A stretch of DNA of 64,000 bases, from contig NZ_FNCN01000004.1 of the NCBI RefSeq assembly GCF_900100605.1, positions 124,001 through 188,000 of the forward strand. The letters are read 5' to 3'. This document shows positions 38,326-46,086 of this stretch, piece by piece. Made by a program: the position numbers and the translations under genes. Source of the stretch: Sinosporangium album (GTDB lineage: Bacteria > Actinomycetota > Actinomycetes > Streptosporangiales > Streptosporangiaceae). Under the pieces are notes generated by a model. That model was not told the origin of the DNA and searched no databases. It was given only the letters and a program-made list of their open reading frames with translations. Numbering within the stretch: position 1 is the stretch's first letter; each line of letters begins with the position of its first letter.

Positions 38326-39890
38326 GCTCCGCAAGTCCAGCCTCCGAGCACCAGACCGGATTCGTCGCCTTCGTCGGCGCCGGCCCCGGTGACGAGAACC
38401 TTCTGACCCTTCGGGGCGCCGACCTGCTCTCGCGGGCCGACATCGTGGTCCTGGACCGCGAGGCGTACGGCGCGCTCCTGCGGCATTGCCGCCAGGAGGC
38501 CGAGATCCTCGACGGGGAGCTGACGGCGCACGCCGTACACGCCGCCAAGGACGGCAAGGTCGTCGTCAGGCTGTGCGCGGGCGACCCGATGTTCTTCTCG
38601 TCGATCACCGACGAGGTCACGGCCTGTGCGAAGGCGGAGGTGGACTTCGAGATCGTGCCGGGTGTCCCGCCGGCGACGGCGGTGCTCACCTACGCGGGCA
38701 TCCCGCCGGCGACGGCCGTGCCCGAGTTCCGGATCGTCGACGCGGCGCAGGAGCAGGACTGGGCGTCGCACGCCGCCTGCCCGGGCACGCTCGTGATCTA
38801 CAACGGCGTGGCGGAAGCCGTACCGATCGCCAAGGCGCTCATCGCGAACGGCAAGGCCGACACCACGCCGGTCGCCGTCAGCAGCGGCGGCACGACGACC
38901 GAGCAGTACACCGTGGTGTCCTCGCTCGCCCGGCTCCAGGCCGACCTCAAGCACGCGGGGATCACCGAGCCCGCGCTGATCGTGGTGGGCGACGCGGTCG
39001 GCATGCGCGAGCGCATGTCGTGGTTCGAGACCAAGCCGCTGTTCGGCTGGCGAGTGCTCGTGCCCCGCACCAAGGAGCAGTCGGCGGCGCTGTCGGAGCA
39101 GCTCCAGTCGTACGGCGCGGTGCCCGAGGAGGTGCCGACGATCTCGGTCGAGCCGCCCCGCACCCCGCAGCAGATGGACCGTGCGATCAAGGGGCTCGTC
39201 ACGGGCCGCTACGAGTGGGTGGCGTTCACCAGCGCCAACGCGGTGAAGGCGGTCAGGGAGAAGTTCGAGGAGTACGGCCTGGACGCCCGGGCGTTCGCCG
39301 GCCTCAAGGTGGCCTCCGTGGGCGACGCGACCTCGCGGGCGCTGATCGAGTTCGGCGTCAAGCCCGACCTCGTGCCGACGGGGGAGCAGTCCTCCGAGGG
39401 CCTGGTCGCGGAGTGGCCGCCCTACGACTCGATGCTCGACCCGATCAACCGCGTCCTGCTGCCCCGCGCCGACATCGCGACCGAGACGCTCGTCGCGGGC
39501 CTGACCGAGCTCGGATGGGAGTGCGACGACGTCACGGCGTACCGCACGGTCCGGGCCGCTCCGCCGCCGGCGCCGATCCGCGAGGCGATCAAGGGCGGCG
39601 GGTTCGACGCGGTGCTGTTCACCTCGTCGAGCACGGTCCGCAACCTGGTCGGTATCGCGGGCAAGCCGCATCACGTCACCGTGATCGCGGTCATCGGCCC
39701 GCAGACCGCCAAGACCGCCGAGGAGTTCGGCCTGCGGGTCGACGTGATGGCGGACAAGCCATCGGCTTCCGCGCTCGGCGCCGCGCTCGCGGAGTACGGC
39801 GCGAAGATGCGGCAGGCGTCCGTGGAAGCGGGCGAGGTGCCCCGCAAGCCTTCGCAGATGCGCCGAGGAGCCCGTCGGCGGATGAAGTAG
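38322..39890 (+). CDS. hemD: Uroporphyrinogen-III synthase fused to a SUMT-like methyltransferase domain
   Basis: A 522-residue bifunctional-type protein. Residues 10-255 form a tetrapyrrole-methylase domain: FVAFVGAGPGDENLLTLRG, RLCAGDPMFFSS, and VPGVPPATAVLTYAGIPPATAV. Residues 265-500 are HemD: GWRVLVPRTKEQSAAL, WVAFTSANAVKAV, VASVGDATSRAL, and FDAVLFTSSSTVRNLVG. HemD closes hydroxymethylbilane to uroporphyrinogen III. The N-terminal domain would methylate it toward siroheme or cobalamin, but its SAM and substrate loops depart from standard CobA. The start is a TTG overlapping the hemC stop. The C-terminus is strongly basic (RRGARRRMK). Confidence 0.92.
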   Translation: MSSASPASEHQTGFVAFVGAGPGDENLLTLRGADLLSRADIVVLDREAYGALLRHCRQEAEILDGELTAHAVHAAKDGKVVVRLCAGDPMFFSSITDEVTACAKAEVDFEIVPGVPPATAVLTYAGIPPATAVPEFRIVDAAQEQDWASHAACPGTLVIYNGVAEAVPIAKALIANGKADTTPVAVSSGGTTTEQYTVVSSLARLQADLKHAGITEPALIVVGDAVGMRERMSWFETKPLFGWRVLVPRTKEQSAALSEQLQSYGAVPEEVPTISVEPPRTPQQMDRAIKGLVTGRYEWVAFTSANAVKAVREKFEEYGLDARAFAGLKVASVGDATSRALIEFGVKPDLVPTGEQSSEGLVAEWPPYDSMLDPINRVLLPRADIATETLVAGLTELGWECDDVTAYRTVRAAPPPAPIREAIKGGGFDAVLFTSSSTVRNLVGIAGKPHHVTVIAVIGPQTAKTAEEFGLRVDVMADKPSASALGAALAEYGAKMRQASVEAGEVPRKPSQMRRGARRRMK

Positions 39891-40009
39891 GCCCTGTCCG
39901 TCTGTTCAATTCCACAGCGGATCGTCGTCGTCTCCACGACGGGATCATCCGTACACAGGGGCGGCAGCCTGCCGCGACGTCCACGTTCACCCGAAGGGGG
40001 TTCCCACCC

Positions 40010-40993
40010 ATGAGCGCAGAGTTCCCCGTCGCGCGGCCGAGGCGGCTGCGGCGCAGCGCGGCGATGCGCCGGCTCACGGCGGGCACGCGGCTCCACCCGG
40101 CGGACCTGATCCTTCCGATGTTCGTCAAAGAGGGGATCAGCGAGCCGCACCCGGTCTCCTCCATGCCCGGCGTCCTCCAGCACACGCGCGACTCCCTGCG
40201 CAAAGCCGCCCGCGAGGCCGCCGAGGCGGGCGTGGGCGGCGTGATCCTGTTCGGCGTGCCCCAGGTCAAGGACGCCCGCGGATCGGCCGCCGACGACCCC
40301 GACGGCATCGTGCAGCAGGCCCTCGCCGACGTGACCGCCGAAGTCGGCGACGCGCTCGTCGTGATGAGCGACACCTGCCTCGACGAGTTCACCGACCACG
40401 GGCACTGCGGCATCCTCACCGAGACCGGCGAGGTCGACAACGACGCCACCCTCGCCCGCTACGCCTCCGCCGCCGTCGCGCAGGCGCGGGCCGGCTCCCA
40501 GGTCATCGCGCCCAGCGGCATGATGGACGGCCAGGTGGCCGCCATCCGCTCAGCGCTCGACACCGCCGGCTACCCGCACATTCCGATCCTGGCCTACTCG
40601 GCGAAATACGCCTCGGCCTTCTACGGCCCCTTCCGGGAGGCCGCTGAATGCGCGCCGCAGTTCGGCGACCGCAACTCCTACCAGCAGGACCCCGCGGGCC
40701 CCCTCGGCGAGGCCCTCCGGGAGGTGCGGCTCGACCTCGCCGAAGGCGCCGACGCCGTCATGGTCAAGCCAGCCCTCGCATACCTCGACATCCTCCGCCA
40801 GATCCGCGACACCGTCGACGTGCCCGTCGCCGCCTACCAGGTCAGCGGGGAATACGCCATGGTCGAGGCTGCGGCGGCCAACGGGTGGATCGACCGCGAC
40901 CGCGTGATCATGGAGTCGCTGGTCGCCATCCGCCGGGCCGGAGCCGACCTCATCCTTACGTATTGGGCCACCGAGGTGGCTCGCAAGCTCTGA
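40010..40993 (+). CDS. hemB: Delta-aminolevulinic acid dehydratase (porphobilinogen synthase)
   Basis: A 327-residue enzyme condensing two 5-aminolevulinates into porphobilinogen. The two Schiff-base lysines are K199 in AYSAKYASAFYGPF and K253 in AVMVKPALAYLDI. The metal loop reads DTCLDEFTDHGHCG: Cys123 and Cys133 are kept, but the middle zinc ligand is Asp125, a mixed form between zinc and magnesium types. The arginine-rich N-terminal arm mediates octamer contacts. AAGGGGG lies about 10 bases before the ATG. There is a 119-base gap after hemD without an obvious terminator, so it may belong to the same operon. Confidence 0.96.
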   Translation: MSAEFPVARPRRLRRSAAMRRLTAGTRLHPADLILPMFVKEGISEPHPVSSMPGVLQHTRDSLRKAAREAAEAGVGGVILFGVPQVKDARGSAADDPDGIVQQALADVTAEVGDALVVMSDTCLDEFTDHGHCGILTETGEVDNDATLARYASAAVAQARAGSQVIAPSGMMDGQVAAIRSALDTAGYPHIPILAYSAKYASAFYGPFREAAECAPQFGDRNSYQQDPAGPLGEALREVRLDLAEGADAVMVKPALAYLDILRQIRDTVDVPVAAYQVSGEYAMVEAAAANGWIDRDRVIMESLVAIRRAGADLILTYWATEVARKL

Positions 40994-41031
40994 ACTGGGG
41001 GGTTTGCATCAGCCACGTGAGGCGCGTGCGT

Positions 41032-41037
41032 TAGAGT
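41032..41037 (+). promoter_or_regulatory. Possible -10 box upstream of the primase-like gene
   Basis: TAGAGT, about 190 bases before the start codon at 41228, implies a long leader. The leader holds a weak hairpin CCTGAT (41115-41120) and ATCAGG (41138-41143); I recognise no riboswitch class in it. Confidence 0.35.
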
Positions 41038-41227
41038 GCGAGAACGAAGTGCTGGTGTGTCCCAGGTGGCGCAGTCCAGTCCTTTTTGCCGGTGTGAATC
41101 ATGTTTCGGCACATCCTGATTAGTTGAGAACCTCCCGATCAGGTGAGGACTGGAGTCACCGGAGTCGGGGCCGCCCGATGTGCGCCCCGACACAGGCCGG
41201 GGTCGCTCACAGACGACGGAGGGCACC

Positions 41228-41866
41228 ATGGTGGGGGTACCGCTCGCTCGGCGCAGCAAGCGGCGCACGCGGCCGACGAAGAACATCGTCAACGTGCTTC
41301 AATACGCCGCGATCGGCTGGGCCGCAGCCCCCGGCGCCCACCCGCTGACACGCGGAGCCAGAGCCTGCTCCTGCGACCGCCTCGGCTGCCCCGAACCCGG
41401 CGCCCACCCCGTAACCCCCGCCTGGCGCATCCAAGCCACCACCGACACCGCCCAACTGACCCGCTGGTGGGAACACGACCCCGAAGCCAACGTCATCCTC
41501 CCCACCGGACGAATCTTCGACGTCTTCGACGTCCCCCGCGCCGCCGGCCTCGCCACGCTCACGCGGATGGACGCCAAAGGCCAGTCCACAGGCCCAGTCG
41601 CTGAAAGCGGCGACCGGGTCCTCTTCTTCGTCGCCACCCGCGGCGCCCCCGAAGACGACGAGGAATGGTGGTCGTGCGATCTGGACTACGTGCCGGCCAC
41701 GATCGACGAGACGCCCGGTCTCCGCTGGCATTGCCGCGAAAGTTACGTCCTCGCGCCGCCTTCGGCGCTCCCCGGCGGGGCCACGGTGACATGGCTCCGC
41801 GCGCCTTCGGGGCTTCCGTTGCCCGACCCGCTGGTGCTGTTGGCTGAGCTGGCGGACTGTATTTAA
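41228..41866 (+). CDS. Bifunctional primase/polymerase (Prim-Pol) N-terminal-like protein
   Basis: A 212-residue stand-alone protein resembling the N-terminal Prim-Pol domain of actinobacterial and phage primases. Visible are the entry segment [17 protein letters not shown], a Cys-rich insertion [43 protein letters not shown], where the acidic metal pair D-V-F-D would lie, and [12 protein letters not shown]. No helicase or zinc primase domain follows. Short forms like this occur beside heme genes in actinomycetes, and their function is not known to me. ATG 41228 has GGAGGG directly upstream. It sits between hemB and hemL. Confidence 0.68.
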   Translation: MVGVPLARRSKRRTRPTKNIVNVLQYAAIGWAAAPGAHPLTRGARACSCDRLGCPEPGAHPVTPAWRIQATTDTAQLTRWWEHDPEANVILPTGRIFDVFDVPRAAGLATLTRMDAKGQSTGPVAESGDRVLFFVATRGAPEDDEEWWSCDLDYVPATIDETPGLRWHCRESYVLAPPSALPGGATVTWLRAPSGLPLPDPLVLLAELADCI

Positions 41867-41868
41867 AG

Positions 41869-41900
41869 GCGCGTGTTTGATTGCGCGCGTGTTTGATTGC
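41869..41900. repeat. 16-bp tandem duplication downstream of the primase-like gene
   Basis: GCGCGTGTTTGATTGC at 41869-41884 and again at 41885-41900. The left part, together with the preceding TTTAAAG, resembles the sequence just after hemL (43349-43366). Confidence 0.85.
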
Positions 41901-42043
41901 GCGCCTGCGGCGCGCGGCGAGAGGGCGACTCCCGAGAGGTTGGGCTTCGGTCAGGCGGGTCGGTCGGGTCGGCTGGGCGATTGGGCCGACGGCCTGGATG
42001 GGCTGCGAGGCGGGCGGCTCCGGGGGGTCGGGTGGGAGACCAA

Positions 42044-42049
42044 TAGGCT
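42044..42049 (+). promoter_or_regulatory. -10 box TAGGCT of hemL (leaderless type)
   Basis: TAGGCT ends 7 bases before the GTG start at 42057. No -35 box is evident. There is no ribosome site at the correct distance, which supports a leaderless transcript. Confidence 0.6.
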
Positions 42050-42056
42050 GGGCTCT

Positions 42057-43352
42057 GTGAGCGGTATCAAGATCTCCGAGTCCCTGTTCGAGCGTGCGCG
42101 CGAGGTTGTGCCGGGGGGTGTCAACTCGCCGGTCCGCGCGTTCGGAGCGGTGGGCGGCACGCCGCGTTTCATGGAATCCGGCGAGGGCGCCTATCTGGTG
42201 GACGTCGACGGCAACCGCTATGTGGACCTCGTGTGCTCGTGGGGGCCGATGCTTCTCGGCCACCGCCACCCGGACGTGGTGGCGGCGCTGTCGGAGGCGG
42301 TGACGCGGGGCACGTCGTTCGGTACGGCGACGCGCGGCGAGGTGGAGCTGGCCGAGGAGATCGTGTCCAGGGTGGCGCCGGTGGAGAAGGTCCGGCTGGT
42401 GAGCTCGGGCACCGAGGCGACGATGTCGGCGGTGAGGCTGGCCCGCGGCTTCACGGGGCGGAGCAAGGTGGTGAAGTTCGCCGGGTGCTACCACGGGCAT
42501 GTGGACGCGCTGCTGGCGTCGGCGGGGTCGGGCGTGGTGACGTTCGGGCTGCCGGACACGCCAGGGGTCACGGGTGCTTCGGCGGCGGACACGATCGTCT
42601 TGCCGTACAACTCGGTGGAGGCGGTCGAGGCGGCGTTCCGGGAGGCGGGCCCCGAGATCGCGTGTGTGATCACGGAGGCGTGTCCGGCGAACATGGGTGT
42701 GGTGCCGCCGCTGCCCGGGTTCAATCAGCGGTTGCGGGAGCTGTGCACGGAACACGGCGCCCTGCTGATCATTGACGAGGTGCTGACGGGTTTCCGGGTG
42801 TCGCCCGCCGGGTGGTACGGCCTGGACCCGGTCGAGGCCGACCTGATGACGTTCGGCAAGGTCATGGGGGGCGGGCTTCCCGCGGCGGCGTTCGGCGGTC
42901 GCGCCGACGTCATGTCGGCGCTCGCGCCGGAGGGGCCGGTCTACCAGGCGGGCACCCTGTCGGGCAACCCGCTGGCGTGTGCGGCAGGGCTCGCCACGCT
43001 GCGCGCGGCGGACGGCGAGGTCTACGACAGGGTCGACGCCTCGGCGCTGCTGGTCGGCAGGATCGCGTCCGACGCGCTGAGTTCGGCGGGGGTGCCCCAC
43101 AGTCTGCAGCGCGCGGGCAACCTGTTCTCGATTTTCTTCACTGAGGGGCCGGTGACGGATTTCGCCGCGGCCCAGAAGCAGAACACCGCCGCGTATCGCG
43201 CGTTCTTCCACGCGATGCTGGACGAGGGCGTCTACATGCCGCCTTCCGCGTATGAGGCGTGGTTCCTGTCGGCGGCTCACGGCGATAAGGCGCTGACCCG
43301 TGTCGCCGAGGCGCTGCCTGTCGCGGCGAAGGCGGCGGCGTCCGTCCTTTAA
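42057..43352 (+). CDS. hemL: Glutamate-1-semialdehyde 2,1-aminomutase
   Basis: A 431-residue PLP enzyme converting glutamate-1-semialdehyde to 5-aminolevulinate, the product that HemB uses. Visible are [21 protein letters not shown] at the N-terminus, [44 protein letters not shown] and the PLP-binding Lys268 in [18 protein letters not shown]. The frame opens 180 bases earlier, but GTG 42057 fits the family start and lies 7 bases after a TAGGCT -10 box. It therefore appears to have its own promoter outside Rex control, separated from the hem operon by the primase-like gene. Confidence 0.97.
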   Translation: MSGIKISESLFERAREVVPGGVNSPVRAFGAVGGTPRFMESGEGAYLVDVDGNRYVDLVCSWGPMLLGHRHPDVVAALSEAVTRGTSFGTATRGEVELAEEIVSRVAPVEKVRLVSSGTEATMSAVRLARGFTGRSKVVKFAGCYHGHVDALLASAGSGVVTFGLPDTPGVTGASAADTIVLPYNSVEAVEAAFREAGPEIACVITEACPANMGVVPPLPGFNQRLRELCTEHGALLIIDEVLTGFRVSPAGWYGLDPVEADLMTFGKVMGGGLPAAAFGGRADVMSALAPEGPVYQAGTLSGNPLACAAGLATLRAADGEVYDRVDASALLVGRIASDALSSAGVPHSLQRAGNLFSIFFTEGPVTDFAAAQKQNTAAYRAFFHAMLDEGVYMPPSAYEAWFLSAAHGDKALTRVAEALPVAAKAAASVL

Positions 43353-43626
43353 AGGCGTGCTTTGAACGCGCCCTTTTGGCGCGTGCCTTGAGCGTGCGCT
43401 TTGAGCGTGAGCGTTCTACCGGTCGGGGGTGGGCTCGGCGGGCGGGGTGAGGTGGCGGCGGTTCTCGCGCGCGTGCCTGGCCTGCCGAGCGAGGGTCTCA
43501 AGGTAGGAGGGGGCGGTCGGGGTTTCCGGTTCGCTTCTCCGTCGGAATCTCATGCATCAATCATCCGACCTTTAATAGTTGAGCACAATCGATTATTTCT
43601 TAGCTCTATCATTTAGACTTGCTTAC
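43353..43626. other. Intergenic region, AT-rich toward the LysR gene
   Basis: No gene seen. The first 60 bases hold GC-rich short repeats (GCGTGC, TTTGAGCGTG). The last 70 bases are unusually AT-rich for this genome and contain the LysR promoter plus a broken dyad AATAGTTG..CGATTATT (43573-43596), a plausible LysR autoregulation site. Confidence 0.5.
43614..43619 (+). promoter_or_regulatory. -10 box TAGACT of the LysR gene (leaderless type)
   Basis: TAGACT ends 7 bases before ATG 43627, with no ribosome-binding site between. Confidence 0.55.
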
Positions 43627-44529
43627 ATGTTGGACCTGAACCGCTTGAAGGCCCTCCACGCCGTCTCGGTCTACGGTTCCGTCGGGGCGGCGGCCGAAGC
43701 CCTCCGGGTCACGCCCTCGGCGATCTCCCAGCAGCTCGCCAAGCTGGAGCGTGAGACGGGCGCCACGCTGATCGAGCGCAACGGGCGCGGGGTGAGGCTC
43801 ACCGACGCCGCCGGGGTGCTGGCCGACCACGCCGACCGCATCCTGGCCCTCGTCGAGACCGCGGAGGCCGACTTCGAGGCGCTGCGCGGAACGGTGGTGG
43901 GCAAGCTCGTGATGTCGGCGTTTCCCACGGCGGCCCGCGGGCTCGCCCCCGGCGCGCTCAAGCTGCTGAAGGAGCGCCACCCCGACCTCCTCGTGCATTT
44001 CCACGAGCGTGAGCCGGAACGCCAGGTCCGCGAGGTGCTGCGGGGCGAACTCGACCTCGTCGTGGTGCAGGACTGGCTCAACCGGCCGATGGCCATGCCC
44101 GAAGGGCTGTCCCGCGCGGCTCTCATCGATGACGTGGCCGACGCCTTCATCCCGGCCGACCACCCGCTGGCGAACGAACCCGAGATCAGGCTGGCCGAGC
44201 TCCACGGGGAGCGCTGGATCAGCTCCTCGCCCGGCACCGTCTGCCACGACTGGCTCGTCTTCACTCTGCGCAGCTCCGAGGTCGAGCCTGAGATCACGTG
44301 CATGGTCGACGAATATCCGACCCAGCTCGCGCTGGTGGCCGCCGGTCAGGGCTGCGCGATCATTCCGCGCCTCGGCCGGGACTTCGTGCCGGAAGGGGTG
44401 CGTGTGGTGCCGATCCTGCCCCGCCCGACCCGGCGCATCTACGCGCTGTGGCGCACGGAGAGCGCGAGGCGGCCGGCGATCCGGGCCGCCGTCGACGCGC
44501 TGCGCCGCGTCGCCGCGGAGCTCGCCTGA
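43627..44529 (+). CDS. LysR-family transcriptional regulator
   Basis: A 300-residue LysR activator/repressor. The N-terminal helix-turn-helix is LNRLKALHAVSVYGSVGAAAEALRVTPSAISQQLAKLERETGATLIERNGRGVRLT. The effector domain is a periplasmic-binding-protein-like fold with LVMSAFPTAARGLAPGAL and TQLALVAAGQGCAIIPRLG. There is no divergent target gene beside it, so the regulon is unknown; in related genomes such regulators often stand opposite an amino-acid or drug exporter. The start is fixed by a TAGACT -10 box 7 bases upstream, giving a leaderless mRNA. Confidence 0.93.
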   Translation: MLDLNRLKALHAVSVYGSVGAAAEALRVTPSAISQQLAKLERETGATLIERNGRGVRLTDAAGVLADHADRILALVETAEADFEALRGTVVGKLVMSAFPTAARGLAPGALKLLKERHPDLLVHFHEREPERQVREVLRGELDLVVVQDWLNRPMAMPEGLSRAALIDDVADAFIPADHPLANEPEIRLAELHGERWISSSPGTVCHDWLVFTLRSSEVEPEITCMVDEYPTQLALVAAGQGCAIIPRLGRDFVPEGVRVVPILPRPTRRIYALWRTESARRPAIRAAVDALRRVAAELA

Positions 44530-44666
44530 GCGGTGCCGTACGGCAAAGTACGGCAAAGCCGGCGGTGCCGTACGGCATCCCAATCCCAGGCGTATTCCCA
44601 GCGTGCGGGGTGAGTTACTTGCGGTTCACCCCGTGGGGTGAACCGTGCTTAACGGCTACCTACGGG

Positions 44667-44672
44667 TAGGCT
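44667..44672 (+). promoter_or_regulatory. -10 box TAGGCT of the phosphoglycerate-mutase-like gene
   Basis: TAGGCT ends 9 bases before ATG 44682. The intervening sequence GGCGGCACC has no Shine-Dalgarno character, so a leaderless transcript is likely. Confidence 0.55.
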
Positions 44673-44681
44673 GGCGGCACC

Positions 44682-45320
44682 ATGGCTGCTACCACCGTCG
44701 TTCACCTGTTGCGCCACGGCGAGGTCGAGAATCCCGCCAATGTGCTTTACGGCAGGCTGCCCGGATACCACCTATCGGAAACCGGTCGTCGCATGGCGGA
44801 GACGGTGTCCAAGGCGGTGGCGGCCCGCGATGTCGTTGAAGTGCGCAGTTCGCCGTTGGAACGCGCGCTGGAGACCGCCACGCCGGTGGCCGAGGCGTTC
44901 GGGGTGCAGGTCGTCCCCGACGAGCGACTGCTTGAGGCGGGCAACCTCTTCGAGGGGCTGAGCCTGGCCGCCGGGCGCGGGCTGTTCCGGGACGTGCGCA
45001 ACTACCGCCACCTGTGGAATCCCTTTCGGCCCTCCTGGGGTGAGCGCTACATCGACGTGGTGACGCGCATGAAGGCCGCGGTCGACTCCGCGAGGGACGC
45101 CGCCAGGGGGCATGAGGCCATTCTGATCTCCCACCAGCTTCCCATCTGGATCATCCGGATGGCGGCGGAGGGCAGACGGCTCTGGCACGATCCGCGGCAG
45201 CGCCAGTGCGGCCTCGCGAGCATGACGTCTTTCACGTTCGACGGCGACCGTTTGATCAGCGTCGGTTACAGCGAACCCGCGGGGTCGCTGGTGCGTCGCC
45301 CCAGTGTCCCGGGCGCCTGA
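44682..45320 (+). CDS. Histidine phosphatase family protein (phosphoglycerate-mutase-like)
   Basis: A 212-residue histidine phosphatase. The phospho-accepting His12 is in HLLRHGEVENPANVLYGR, the second Arg is in VRSSPLERALETATPVAE, and the second catalytic His is in AILISHQLPIWI. The insert after position 90 (LFEGLSLAAGRGLFRDVRNYRHLWNPF) is typical of the actinomycete group that precedes cytochrome c maturation genes. The substrate is not known; true glycolytic mutase activity is unlikely given the divergence. It lies just upstream of resA-ccdA-resB-ccsB. Confidence 0.88.
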   Translation: MAATTVVHLLRHGEVENPANVLYGRLPGYHLSETGRRMAETVSKAVAARDVVEVRSSPLERALETATPVAEAFGVQVVPDERLLEAGNLFEGLSLAAGRGLFRDVRNYRHLWNPFRPSWGERYIDVVTRMKAAVDSARDAARGHEAILISHQLPIWIIRMAAEGRRLWHDPRQRQCGLASMTSFTFDGDRLISVGYSEPAGSLVRRPSVPGA

Positions 45321-45329
45321 CTGCGCCGA

Positions 45330-45335
45330 TAGAGT
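45330..45335 (+). promoter_or_regulatory. Possible -10 box of the cytochrome c maturation operon
   Basis: TAGAGT, expected start of transcription near 45342, giving about 35 bases of leader before the short ORF at 45377. Confidence 0.4.
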
Positions 45336-45376
45336 GGAAGCTCTACCGGTTGTAGTGCAAGGAGAAACCGCCTCCC

Positions 45377-45508
45377 ATGTCCAACTCGTCGATTGTTCGT
45401 GCATGGGGCGGGTGCTCGGAGTCGCTCGGCGCCGTCGGTCACGCAGCCCGGATGTTCCGGGGCGGGCACGGGGGCCGGCGCCGCGGCCGTGCGGGAGCCG
45501 GCCGGTGA
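45377..45508 (+). CDS. Short upstream ORF (43 aa) coupled to resA
   Basis: ATG 45377 opens a frame of 43 codons beginning MSNSSIVRAWGG and ending in a very basic Gly/Arg run (GGRRRGRAGAGR). AAGGAG lies 11 bases upstream. Its TGA overlaps the GTG of resA (GTGA), the same coupling arrangement used by all genes of this operon. I do not know any homologue. It may be a regulatory leader peptide or a chance frame in GC-rich DNA; the overlap and ribosome site favour translation. Confidence 0.4.
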   Translation: MSNSSIVRAWGGCSESLGAVGHAARMFRGGHGGRRRGRAGAGR

Positions 45509-46086
45509 GGGGCAGGCGCCTGCGGACCGGTCTGGCGCTGGGCGCGGCGGCGCTCGTCCTGACCGCCTGCGCGGGCGGCCAGGGGAGCGGACCGCAGTCG
45601 GGCGATACGAGGTTCGTGGCCGGCGACGGCAAGATGAACGTGTTCCCCTCGGCCGAGCGCAAACCGGCCCCTGCGGTCGACGGGCCTACCCTGGAGGACG
45701 GCACCCTGTCGCTCGCCGCCTTCAAGGGCAAGGTCGTGGTGATGAACTTCTGGGCCTCCTGGTGTGCTCCGTGCCGCGCCGAGGCCCCCACCCTCAAGGA
45801 TGTCGCCGAGCGCACCAAGGGGCAGGGCGTCGAGTTCGTCGGCATCGCCTTCAAGGACGACAAGATCCAGGCGAAGGCGTTCGAGCGCTCCTACAAGATC
45901 ACATACCCCAGCATCTACGATCAGCCGGGCAAGGTCGCGCTGGCCTTCCAGGGGATCATGCCTCCGGCCGCGGTGCCGACCACGCTCATCATCGACAGAC
46001 AGGGCCGCGTCGCGGCCCGGGCGCTCGGCGCGGTCAAGTACAACGACCTGCTGAACGCGGTCAACGGCATCAGCGGGGAGAAGTGA
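45505..46086 (+). CDS. resA: TlpA/ResA-family thiol-disulfide lipoprotein
   Basis: A 193-residue membrane-tethered thioredoxin-like protein. The lipoprotein signal is TGLALGAAALVLTAC, with lipidated Cys22. The redox site is WASWCAPCRAE (Cys87, Cys90), with the cis-Pro in AVPTTLIIDRQG. It keeps the CXXCH cysteines of apocytochrome c reduced outside the membrane, receiving electrons from CcdA. The GTG at 45505 is chosen because it places the signal peptide at the N-terminus and overlaps the preceding short ORF. It is the first confident gene of resA-ccdA-resB-ccsB; its stop overlaps the ccdA GTG. Confidence 0.9.
   Translation: MRGRRLRTGLALGAAALVLTACAGGQGSGPQSGDTRFVAGDGKMNVFPSAERKPAPAVDGPTLEDGTLSLAAFKGKVVVMNFWASWCAPCRAEAPTLKDVAERTKGQGVEFVGIAFKDDKIQAKAFERSYKITYPSIYDQPGKVALAFQGIMPPAAVPTTLIIDRQGRVAARALGAVKYNDLLNAVNGISGEK

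Noticed and set aside
38486-40009. 508-codon open extension in front of HemB
   Set aside because: It is an out-of-frame reading of hemD, with Arg/Gly/Ala-rich composition; HemB homology begins at 40010.
40994-41227. Riboswitch in the long leader of the primase-like gene
   Set aside because: The only hairpin is six base pairs with a 17-base loop, and no cobalamin, TPP or other conserved core sequence is recognisable.
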